From Planctomycetota bacterium (GTDB taxonomy: Bacteria > Planctomycetota > UBA1135 > GCA-002686595), in contig JADJNY010000012.1 of assembly GCA_016714045.1 (NCBI GenBank), positions 62,001 to 126,000 on the forward strand: a stretch of 64,000 nucleotides of DNA, given 5' to 3'. Each line of letters opens with the position of its first letter. Position 1 is the stretch's first letter. This document shows positions 44,717-53,100 of the stretch, piece after piece. Under the pieces are notes generated by a model that saw only the letters and a list, made by a program, of their open reading frames with translations, did no database searches and was not told the origin of the DNA. The translations under genes and the position numbers were made by a program.

Positions 44717-45547
44717 GGCGGAACGAGTTCGCGGGGCGACCGGGTTCGTCCCGACGAAGGGGCAGGAGCGTAGCGCCTCGAAGCACCTTCGGGACAGCCG
44801 GGAGGCCGGCGGCGTCCTCCAGGCGCGCACGCTCGAGTCGCGACAGGTCGAGAATGGAGTACACGAAGCACGGGCAGCGCCGACCGCGGAGGTGGACGTA
44901 CAGCGTGTCGAGCGTCGCCTACTCCGCGTCCGCCCACCGCACTCCGCGCTCGGTCGTGTGCCCGAAGTCGAGGTGCGCGGCGACGTGGACGTGCACGATC
45001 TCGTGCTCCTGTCCGCGGCCGGCATGCGCGCGCCCCGACTTGGCAGCAAGAGGCTGCCGTGCGGGCTGAGGTCCGATCATCCGATGCCGCGCGAGAACCT
45101 GCGCAGCACAACGGCCTCGATCAGGGCCTGCACGCGCAGCGTGAATGCGGCCGCGCGTCGCTCGGCGAGGAGCACCCGCAGATCCGCCCGCGTGAACATC
45201 CCCCCCGGGGCCCCGGAGACCCGCGCGGGCCGGTGGCCAGGGGGCTCCGCTCCATCGAACCCGCGGAGAAGTGTCACCCATGTGCCCGGTCAGGAGTGTT
45301 CCCCATGTGCCCGATTGCACAGGAGCGCAAGCCGGCAGGCACAATCCCAAGCGGGCGAACGGGCGGCAACGAGTGTCCAGAATTGCAGGATCCAGTCGCC
45401 GAGCAGCGCCGAGCATCGACCTGCGGAGAGGACGCGGCTGGTGCCCCAGCCCATCGAATCTCGCGCTCGAACGGTCAGGCCACTCGTCCCCCACGGGCAA
45501 CGGCCATTGGAAACGTGCTTGCCAACCGAGAGCCTCGCCTCGTGTCC
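44717..45547. other. non-coding region with probable insertion-sequence relic
   Basis: About 830 bases without an intact gene. Near 45270-45315 two direct copies of AGTGTyaCCCATGTGCCCG-like sequence lie 25 bases apart, the sort of end repeats seen beside IS481/IS21-type elements in high-G+C genomes. Further along the minus strand (about 44840-45000) the reading RWADAE, stop, ATLDTLYVHLRG and VYSILDLSRLERARL resembles the DDE core of an integrase with a stop codon in the middle. The match is short and the open frames are short, so this is a low-confidence relic. The part next to 44717 should hold the CHAT gene promoter. Confidence 0.45.
45270..45315. repeat. 25-base spaced direct repeat, possible IS end
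   Basis: AGTGTCACCCATGTGCCCG (45270-45288) and AGTGTTCCCCATGTGCCCG (45295-45313) differ at two or three positions and are spaced by exactly 25 bases. They lie at one side of the suspected insertion-sequence relic. Confidence 0.65.
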
Positions 45548-45985
45548 TCAGTTCCCGCGCCCGACGTTCGTGAAGCCGCGCGCTTCGAGCCATGCGGCGA
45601 CGCGCTCGACCTGCTCTCCCTGCATGACGAGCGCGTTCTCCTCGACGCGTCCGCCGACGCCGAGCGCGCGCGCGAGCTCCTTCGCGTAGGTCTCGAGCGG
45701 ATGGCCCGACAACCCCGGGCCCTCCGCGATCGTCACGGCCTTGCCGCCGCGGCCCTTCTTCTCGCGTCGCACGGTGACGCGGCCGGGGTAGGTCTTCGCG
45801 GGCTTCGCTTTCGACGCCGAGTTCGCGTCCGCCCCACTCGACGACGCGCCGGCGCCCGATCCGGACGACGAGGAGCGCGCGCCCTCCGCCGGCCCCGTTG
45901 GCAGGTCCTTCGCGAGCTCGCGCAGCTTCGCGAACGGGTTGTTCCGCGGCGGCGGAGGCGGCGTCTCGTCCTTGCGCGCGCTCAC
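45548..45985 (-). CDS. eIF1/SUI1-like translation factor (YciH type)
   Basis: A 145-residue protein. The first 75 residues are Pro/Ser/Ala-rich and basic (KDETPPPPPRNNPFAKL, ASSSGADANSASKAKPAK). The last 65 are the SUI1 domain: RVTVRREKKGRGGKAVTIAEG, then LARALGVGGRVEENALVMQG and RVAAWLEARGFTNV. Bacterial members (YciH) are thought to influence start-codon choice. It starts at a GTG at 45985, overlapping the ArsS stop codon as GTGA, so it is translationally coupled to ArsS. The GTG is preceded by GGAGGG at suitable spacing. A functional tie to ArsS is not obvious. Confidence 0.88.
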   Translation of the reverse strand: MSARKDETPPPPPRNNPFAKLRELAKDLPTGPAEGARSSSSGSGAGASSSGADANSASKAKPAKTYPGRVTVRREKKGRGGKAVTIAEGPGLSGHPLETYAKELARALGVGGRVEENALVMQGEQVERVAAWLEARGFTNVGRGN

Positions 45986-47055
45986 GCGAGTTGCCCTCCG
46001 CACGAGCTTCCCGCTCCCGCGGTGCAGCCGAAGCAGTGGCGCGCGGTCACGATGCGGCGCGCGGCGAGCTTCGCTTCGTCGAACTCGGCGAGGTGGCGCG
46101 GTGCGCCGAAGCCGCACTCGAGTTCCAGCATCTGGTTGAAGTCGCAGTCGTGGAGCCGGCCGTCCCAGCCCACCGACACCATCGTGCGGCACATGACGCC
46201 CGCCGCGGCGGCGGGGTTGAAGGCTTGGACGAGCTTCGACAAGTACTCTTCGAGGTTGCCGCTCTGCTCCAGCCACTCGAGGTACCGGCTGATCGGCATG
46301 TTCGTGATCGTGTGCAGCTCGTCGAACTCGATCCCGTGGAGGCGGCGGAGCTCGCGCTTCCACTCGACCTGCAGCGCCGCCTGCGTGCTCGTGGGCAGGA
46401 GCGCGCCGACGGGGTTGGTCACGAGGACGAGCTTCAGCCCGCTCCCCTTCCCGTACCCGACCGCGTTCAAGCGCTTCAAGCCCGCGATCGAGCGCTCGAA
46501 CACGCCGGCGCCGCGCTGCTTGTCCGTGTTGAGCGCGCGGTAGTGCGGCAGCGAGCACACGACCTCGACCTGGTGCCCGGCGAGGAACTCGGGGAGGTGC
46601 GCGAAGCGCTGGCTCTCGAGGATCGTCAGGTTGCAGCGGTCCATCACGTGGCGGCCGAGCTTGCGCGCGCCCGTCACGAGGAGCTCGAAGTTCGGATTCA
46701 GCTCCGGCGCGCCGCCCGTGATGTCGACGATCGGGATGTCCGTCTTCGCGAGCACGTCGAGGCAGAGCTCGGCCGTCGCGCGCGACATCGCCTCCTCGCG
46801 CGTCGGCCCGGCGTCGACGTGGCAGTGCGCGCAGGTTTGGTTGCAGAGCTTGCCGACGTTGATCTGGAAGACCTGGAGCCCGCGCGCGGCGAGCGGGAAG
46901 AGCCCCGCGCGCTCGAGCGCGCGGTCGAAGTCGCCCTCGAGCCCGGGCTCGAGCGGCACGGACGCGACCCGCGCGAGCTGCTCCGCCGCGGACGCGAGTG
47001 GCGAGCGGCGCTCCTCGAGGGTCGGCAGTAGGCGCAGTTCGGGCGGAACGCTCAT
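45982..47055 (-). CDS. arsS: arsenosugar biosynthesis radical SAM protein
   Basis: A 357-residue radical SAM enzyme. The cluster cysteines are in LCNQTCAHCHVDAGP (CxxxCxxC), followed by VDITGGAPELNPNFE. The C-terminal part has the ArsS-type CHDxxF-like region GRLHDCDFNQMLELE and ARHCFGCTAGAGSSCGG. ArsS adds a 5'-deoxyadenosyl group to methylated arsenic on the way to arsenosugars. The next gene upstream (47087-47425) is the AhpD-like protein that regularly accompanies arsS, which strengthens the call. The methyltransferase ArsM is not in the window. The start MSVPPELRLLPTLEERRSP is good; the gene ends in a GTGA overlap with the SUI1-like gene. Confidence 0.92.
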   Translation of the reverse strand: MSVPPELRLLPTLEERRSPLASAAEQLARVASVPLEPGLEGDFDRALERAGLFPLAARGLQVFQINVGKLCNQTCAHCHVDAGPTREEAMSRATAELCLDVLAKTDIPIVDITGGAPELNPNFELLVTGARKLGRHVMDRCNLTILESQRFAHLPEFLAGHQVEVVCSLPHYRALNTDKQRGAGVFERSIAGLKRLNAVGYGKGSGLKLVLVTNPVGALLPTSTQAALQVEWKRELRRLHGIEFDELHTITNMPISRYLEWLEQSGNLEEYLSKLVQAFNPAAAAGVMCRTMVSVGWDGRLHDCDFNQMLELECGFGAPRHLAEFDEAKLAARRIVTARHCFGCTAGAGSSCGGQLA

Positions 47056-47086
47056 CGGTGGCTTCGATGCACGGCGTGTGCGCTCG

Positions 47087-47425
47087 TCACATCCCGACGT
47101 GGTCGGCGACCTTGCGCATCTGCACGCCGTGGACGAGCGCGGCGCCGCCCTTGATCGCGGCGGCGACGTGCACGGCCTCGGTGAGCTGCTCGACGTCGCA
47201 GCCCTTCGAGAGCGCGTCCTGCGTGTACGCGTCGATGCAGTACGGGCACTGGACCGCGTGCGCGACGCCGAGCGCGATCAGCGACTTCTCGCGCGCGCTC
47301 AGCGCGCCCTCGGCGAACACGGCGCCGTACCAGTCGAAGAACTTCTTCGCGAGCTCGGGCGCGTGCTGGCCGATCTCGGGAAAGCGGCCGAGGTCGTGGC
47401 GGTCGTAGTAGTGGGCGTCGCTCAT
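47087..47425 (-). CDS. AhpD-like protein linked to arsenosugar synthesis
   Basis: A 112-residue carboxymuconolactone-decarboxylase/AhpD-fold protein with the redox pair VAHAVQCPYCIDAYTQDAL (CxxC) and the proton-relay region before it. This small family is found beside arsS in many genomes, and it is annotated as an arsenosugar-biosynthesis-associated peroxidase-like protein. It probably handles an oxidative or thiol step around arsenic. The ATG at 47425 (MSDAHYYDRHDLGRFPEIG) is the first of a clean gene; ArsS follows 31 bases later. It is divergent from the ComM-like gene. Confidence 0.9.
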   Translation of the reverse strand: MSDAHYYDRHDLGRFPEIGQHAPELAKKFFDWYGAVFAEGALSAREKSLIALGVAHAVQCPYCIDAYTQDALSKGCDVEQLTEAVHVAAAIKGGAALVHGVQMRKVADHVGM

Positions 47426-47674
47426 GGGTTCCTCGCCGCGCAGGATCGCCGAGCGACCGCCGTGCTGCAAGCCGAGAACGCACCCCGAGCGCGCAGAGCA
47501 CGCCGACCGGACGCTTCGACCGTCTCTGCCGGCAGGCCGCGCTCCCGGCCGCCCCGAGGGCGCCGAACGGCGCCCCTCGAGAGCGAAGCGCGTGATTCCC
47601 CGGTCTCGCCGCCGGAGCGCGAAGAAGTTCCGCGAAAGACGCGAACCGCCCGCGCGCCGGACGTCGTGCCCTGC

Positions 47675-49207
47675 ATGAAGACCGTCCGCGCGTTGGGAGC
47701 GAGCCTCGCGGGCACGAGCGCCGCGCTCGTGACCGTCGAAGCGCGCTTCGAGCCGCGCGACCGCGCGCGCACCGAAATCCTGCTCACGGGCCTGCCCGAC
47801 AACGTGCTGCGCGAGTCGCGCGGACGGCTCGAGTCGGCGCTGGAGGAGAACGGCTTCGCGATCGGCTCGGGACGGCTCTTCCTGAACCTCGTCCCCGCCG
47901 CGCTGAAGAAGTCGGGCGAGATCCTCGACCTGCCGCTCGCGCTCGCGAGCACCGCGGCGTGCGGCTACGTCGACGCGAAGCTCCTGCGCGGCGCGCTGTT
48001 CCTCGGCGAGCTCGGCATCGACGGACGGTTGCACGCCGTGCCGGGGGGGCTCGCCGCAGCGCTCGTCGCGAAGGAGCGCGGCGTGCAGCGCGTGTTCGCG
48101 CCGCCCGCGACGGCCGCGGAGGCCGCGTGCATCACCGGGCTCGAGGTCCACGCGCCGCGCCACCTCGCGCAGGTGATCGCGCACCTCGCCGGGAGCGGTC
48201 CGCCGCTCGCGCGCGTCGTGCCGGGCGACGACGTGACGGTCGTGGCCGCGGACGATCCGGCGCCCTCGCTCGACGAGGTCCGCGGACAAACGGAGGCGAA
48301 GGAAGCGCTCGCGATCGCCGCCGCGGGCGGGCACGGGCTCCTCTTCGTCGGGCCGCCGGGCACGGGGAAGAGCATGCTCGCGCGCCGCCTCGTGCGGCTG
48401 CTCCCGCCGCCGACGCTCGACGAGCGACTCGACGTCACGCGCGCGCTCTCGGCCGCGGGACGCTGGCCGGGCGGGCTCGCGCGTTCGCGCCCGTTCCGCG
48501 CTCCGCACCACACGATCAGCTACGCGGGGCTCGTCGGCGGCGGCTCGAACGCGCAGCCGGGTGAGATCACGCTCGCGCACCGCGGCGTCCTGTTCCTCGA
48601 CGAGCTGCCCGAGTTCCGACGCGAGGTGCTCGAGGCGCTGCGCCAGCCGCTCGAGAGCGGGCGCGTGCTCCTGTCGCGCGCAACGCGCCGCGTCGAGCTG
48701 CCCGCGGAGTTCCAGCTCGTCGCCGCAATGAACCCGTGCCCGTGCGGCTACCGCGGCCATCCGCGGATCGCGTGCGCGTGCCCGCCGACCGCGGTCGAGC
48801 GCTACCGCCGGCGGATCAGCGGCCCGTTCCTCGATCGCATCGACCTCGTCGTCGACGTGCCCGCGCCGTCGATCGACGAGCTCGCCCGCGCGCCGTCCGC
48901 CGCCGACGAGCGGTACCGGGAACCCTCGCTCGTCGAGCGCGTCCTCCGCGCGCGCGAGCGGGCCCGCGCGCGGCACGGTCTGCGCGCGAACGCCGCGCTC
49001 GGCACGGACGAGCTCGACCGCTGCGCGCCGCTCGACGCCGCGGTGCGGGCGTTCCTCGAGAAGGCGGCGCGCCGGCGCGGGCTCTCCGCGCGCGCCGTGC
49101 AGTCCCTGCGGCGCGTGGCACGTACGATCGCCGACCTGGACGGCGAGGAGTCGGTGCAGCTCGAACACTATGCCCGCGCGCTCGCGCTGCGGGCTCACCT
49201 CGCGTGA
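47675..49207 (+). CDS. ComM/YifB-type AAA+ protein (Mg-chelatase-like)
   Basis: A 510-residue ring AAA+ protein. The N-terminal Lon-protease-like domain includes VTVEARFEPRDRARTEILLT and LPDNVLRESRGRL. The ATPase core has Walker A FVGPPGTGKSML, the loop FRAPHHTISYAGLVGG and Walker B GVLFLDELPEF, with the zinc-type patch CPCGYRGHPRIACACPP. It ends in the C-terminal helical domain (RGLSARAVQSLRRVARTIAD). ComM helps branch migration of DNA during natural transformation. With the interrupted ComEC gene at 20996 this hints at competence ability in the organism, though the two are far apart. The start MKTVRALGASLAG at 47675 is the first sensible ATG. Confidence 0.93.
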   Translation: MKTVRALGASLAGTSAALVTVEARFEPRDRARTEILLTGLPDNVLRESRGRLESALEENGFAIGSGRLFLNLVPAALKKSGEILDLPLALASTAACGYVDAKLLRGALFLGELGIDGRLHAVPGGLAAALVAKERGVQRVFAPPATAAEAACITGLEVHAPRHLAQVIAHLAGSGPPLARVVPGDDVTVVAADDPAPSLDEVRGQTEAKEALAIAAAGGHGLLFVGPPGTGKSMLARRLVRLLPPPTLDERLDVTRALSAAGRWPGGLARSRPFRAPHHTISYAGLVGGGSNAQPGEITLAHRGVLFLDELPEFRREVLEALRQPLESGRVLLSRATRRVELPAEFQLVAAMNPCPCGYRGHPRIACACPPTAVERYRRRISGPFLDRIDLVVDVPAPSIDELARAPSAADERYREPSLVERVLRARERARARHGLRANAALGTDELDRCAPLDAAVRAFLEKAARRRGLSARAVQSLRRVARTIADLDGEESVQLEHYARALALRAHLA

Positions 49208-49288
49208 CGTCGGGCCCGCATGAACGCGCCGTACTTGCCCGAGCGGCCTCCGCGGGCGCACACTGCACGCCCACGAAAGGACCCCGCC

Positions 49289-50050
49289 ATGTCGAAGCAC
49301 GAACCGTCCCCGCTGTTCCATCGTCGCCACGTCCTCGCCGGAGGCATCGCCGGCTCGGCCCTGCTCCTCGGAGCGCGCGCTGGAGCCCGCGCGCGCTCCC
49401 TTCCCTCGGAGGCCGTCGAGCCCCGCGGCGCGATCGCGCCGATCGCGGAGGGGCCCTACATGCTGACGCCGCTCCCGTGGAAGGACGACGCGCTCGCCCC
49501 GCACATCAGCGCGAACACGATCTCTTTCCACTACGGAAAGCACCACGCGGGCTACGTCGACAAGCTGAACAAGGCCGTCGCGGGCAACAAGAAGTACGAC
49601 GAGGTCGCGCTGACGAAGGCGATCGAGCTCGCCGCGAAGGACCCCGCCGACGCCGCGATCTTCAACAACGCGGCGCAGACCTGGAACCACACGTTCTTCT
49701 GGGCCTCGATGAAGCCCGGCGGCGGCGGCGAACCCACGGGCCGGCTCGCGGACAAGCTGAAGGCCGACTTCGGCGACTTCGCGACGTTCAAGAAGCAGTT
49801 CGCGGACGCCGCGGCGAGCCTCTTCGGCAGCGGCTGGACCTGGCTCGTGATGAAGGAGGGCAAGCTCGCGATCGAGAAGACGAGCAACGCCGACACGCCG
49901 ATCGCGCGCGGTGTCCGTCCGCTGCTCGTGCTCGACGTGTGGGAGCACGCCTACTACCTCGACTACCAGAACAAGCGCGCCGACTTCATCGCGGCGTACC
50001 TGGACAAGCTCGTCAACTGGGAGTTCGCGATGGAGAACCTCGGGGGCTGA
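49289..50050 (+). CDS. exported Fe/Mn superoxide dismutase
   Basis: A 253-residue superoxide dismutase that turns superoxide into oxygen and hydrogen peroxide. The SOD fold is complete: ISFHYGKHHAGYVDKLNKAV with metal-binding His, QTWNHTFFWASMKPGGGG, GSGWTWLVMKEG, and the C-terminal DVWEHAYYLDYQNKRADF with the last metal ligands. The N-terminus (FHRRHVLAGGIAGSALLLGA) is a twin-arginine-type signal, so the enzyme is probably folded and loaded with metal in the cytoplasm before export. The start at 49289 follows GAAAGG; the extra 23 codons upstream look non-coding. Metal choice cannot be fixed from sequence alone. Confidence 0.93.
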   Translation: MSKHEPSPLFHRRHVLAGGIAGSALLLGARAGARARSLPSEAVEPRGAIAPIAEGPYMLTPLPWKDDALAPHISANTISFHYGKHHAGYVDKLNKAVAGNKKYDEVALTKAIELAAKDPADAAIFNNAAQTWNHTFFWASMKPGGGGEPTGRLADKLKADFGDFATFKKQFADAAASLFGSGWTWLVMKEGKLAIEKTSNADTPIARGVRPLLVLDVWEHAYYLDYQNKRADFIAAYLDKLVNWEFAMENLGG

Positions 50051-50092
50051 GCGCGCGACGCCGCAGCAACTCGCCTGAGCCTGGACGACGCT

Positions 50093-50115
50093 GCAGCCCG
50101 CCTCGTGCGGGCTGC
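50093..50115. terminator. hairpin between convergent genes
   Basis: GCAGCCCGC (50093-50101) and its complement GCGGGCTGC (50107-50115) with a five-base loop, between the SOD gene (end 50050) and the FG-GAP protein gene (end 50169). There is no T-run. The bases just after it (TGCTCGCATTCC) faintly recall the tail of the hairpin repeat at 11884 read on the other strand. Confidence 0.5.
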
Positions 50116-50168
50116 TCGCATTCCAGGCCGAGATGGGCGTCCTTCCAATGCGGAGCGCGCGAGCGTTC

Positions 50169-53100
50169 TCACGTCCCCCACGTGACCGCGAGACCGTTCG
50201 TCCAGTTCGCCGTGCCCGGCGGGCAGAACACCGCCGAAGCGTTGCGATAGAACACCTGGTAGTAACGCGTCGTGCCCGGCACCGTGATTCCGCCGCGGAT
50301 CGAGACGATCTGATTGCCGACGTCGGGGTACTGCGATTGGTTGCCGGAGTTGGGCCGCGTGCCCAGGCGGATGATCGAGCCCGTCACGCACCGCAGACCG
50401 TCTTGGATCGGCGTGCCGAGACCGCCATTGTCCTGCGCGCTGCCTTGCAGGTAGAGCGACGAAGGTGCCGCCGAGTTGGGCATGCCCGTGCTGTGCAGGA
50501 CGAGCGTGTCCACCGTGATGCTCGGCGCGCCCGTGACCGTCAACACCGCCCCGTTCGCGCTGACCGAGTTCGCGCAGCCGCGCCCCGCGCCGCCCGAGTT
50601 GCCGCACGGACACGGCGTGCCCATCCCGTCGCCGAAGCAGTACGGAACGAACTGACACGCGTCGAGGATGGAGTCGCCGTTCGCGTCCGTCGCGGGCGAG
50701 AGCTCGCAGGTGTCGAGCACGCTGTTCGCATTGCAGTCGACGGACGCGCCGCCCGCGGCGATCTCGCAGTCGTCGGGCAGGGTGTCGCCGTCGCAGTCGT
50801 TCGCGAAGAGCTCGCACGAGTTCGGCGTGCCGTCGTTGTCGCAGTCCGGATCCGTCCCGTTCGCGATGTCGCACGCGTCCGGCGCGCCGTTGCCGTTGCA
50901 ATCGATCGACGGGTTCTGCGCGACCTCGGTCGAGTCGGGGACGCCGTTGTTGTTGCAGTCGAACCCCGTCCCGAACTTCTTCTCGTGCTTCCCGTTGCCC
51001 TGGATCGTCGTCCACAGCCCGTGCGGGAAGAGCGGGTTCCTCGTCGCGATGCGCGTGCGCCACTGGTAACGCTGGCCCGCGGAGAGACCGGCGACCACCT
51101 CCTCCAGGTCGAGCGGTGTCGCCGGCGTCGGCGCGCCGAGCGTGCCGAGCGCCTGGAACGCGCCGCGATCGAGGCCCGTTCCGTCGAGCAGCGCGGAGCC
51201 GCCCTTCATCTCCCATTCGAGCGCCACGAGCTCACGCCCCGCGGGCGTTCCGCGCACGTTCGTGAACGTATTCGCACCGCCGCGCAGTCGAAGGCTGCCG
51301 ATCGACTCCGTCTGGAGCGCGAGCAAGTGCATGGCTTGCGCCGACGTCGTGATTCGCATCTGACCGCGGCGCACACCGCCCTGCTGCGTCGAGCCCATGT
51401 GGACGATCGCTCCGCCGCTTCCGGAGAGCAGCCCCGGTTGTCCGAGCACGACGTCGCTGAACCCGTCACCGTCGACGTCGCCGCACGGGCCGAGTCCGGC
51501 GCCGAGCTGCGCGCCGCTCGCTCCGTCGAACTCGAGCGCCGGCGTGCTCGCGAGTCCGGACGAGGTGCCGAGGAACAGCTGGACCTTGCCCTGGTTCACG
51601 TTCCAGTTCGGAGCCGCGAGAGCGACGTCGGAGAAGCCGTCGGCGTTCACGTCGCCCGCGCGCGCGAGCGCCACGCCGAAGCGCGAGCCGCTCTGGGGAG
51701 ACGCGAACGTCTGCGCGCCCGGCGCGACGGGGTTCACGCCCGCCTGCCCGCGGTAGAGTCGCACCTGCCCGCCGCCCGGCAGATCCGGCACGCCGACGAG
51801 CAGGTCCGCGAAGCCGTCCGCATCGACGTCTCCCGCCGCGGAGACCGCGGCGCCGAGCAGCGCGTTCGGGACATCGGACTCGACCGTGAACGCGGGCGTC
51901 GCCGCGATCGCGACGCCGCTCCCGAGGTAGACGTACGCGCGTCCCTCGCGGAACTCCGGCGCCGACGTATCGGGCGCTCCGACGAGGAGCTCCGTACGCC
52001 CGTCGCGATTCAGGTCGCCGGCGTTCGCGACGGCGGCGCCGAAACGGAACGCGCCGGGAAGCGGGTTGTCGATCGTCGCGACGGGCGCGAGCGCGAGCCC
52101 GCTCGCGGAGCCGCGGAACACGAGCACGCTGCCCGAGTTCTGGAAGCCCGCGTGCGCGATGCCCGGCGCGCCGAGGAAGACGTCGGTGTAGCCGTCGCCG
52201 TCGACGTCCCCGGCGCCCGCGACCGACTCACCGAGGAACGCGCCCGTCTGGTTGCTCTCGAAGCTCCAGCTCGGAGTGTTCGCCAGCGCGCCGGTGGCGT
52301 TGCCGTGGAACAGGTAGGCGACGCCCTCCTGCAGTTGTCCGAGCGACGCGCGCGGAGCGCCGAGCAGCACGTCGGCCCAGCCGTCGTCGTTGACGTCCCC
52401 CGCGAAGGCGAGCGCGGCCCCGAGCCGCCCGCCGGCGATCGTGCCCGTGTAGGTCCACTGGGCCGTGCTCGCGAGGCCGTCCGCGCCGCCGAGGAAGAGC
52501 TGCACGCGCCCCTCGTTGCCGTTCGGCGTCGCATCGAAGTCGGGCGAGCCCACGAGCAGGTCGGAGTACCCGTCCGCGTTCACGTCCCCCTCCGTGGTGA
52601 GCGCGGTCGCGAACGACGAGCTGGCCGGGCCCGCGAGCGACGCCGTCTGCCCCAGGCTCGGCGCGACGAGCGGCGTGTCGGTGGGCTGGCCGAGGTAGAG
52701 ATAGGCGCGCCCTTCGTGCGTGTGCGAGTTCTGGAAGTACGGATGCCCGACGATCAAGTCGGTGCGTCCGTCCCCGTTCACGTCGCCGGCGCTCGAGATC
52801 GAATACCCGAACAGCGGGTCACTCCCTCCCGAAAGGAGCTCCGCCGCGGAGGGCACGATCGGACCATCCGGCGAACCCCGGAACAGGAAGGCGCGGCCTT
52901 GCGAACTGGGACCCGAGAACCCGAGCGCCGAGACGACGATGTCGGCGAACCCGTCCCCATCGACGTCACCGGCGGTGTTGACGACGCCGCCGAACGCCTC
53001 GGTCGTCCCGACCTCGCCGATTTGGATCCACGGCGTCGTCTGCAACCCCGACGGCGAACCGTAGAAGAGGTAGACGCGCCCGCGTCCGCCGTCTCCGCTC

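Noticed and set aside
50093..50130. Third copy of the hairpin repeat near the SOD gene
   Set aside because: Only about 12 bases recall the tail of copy 2 on the opposite strand; stem, loop and spacing do not match.
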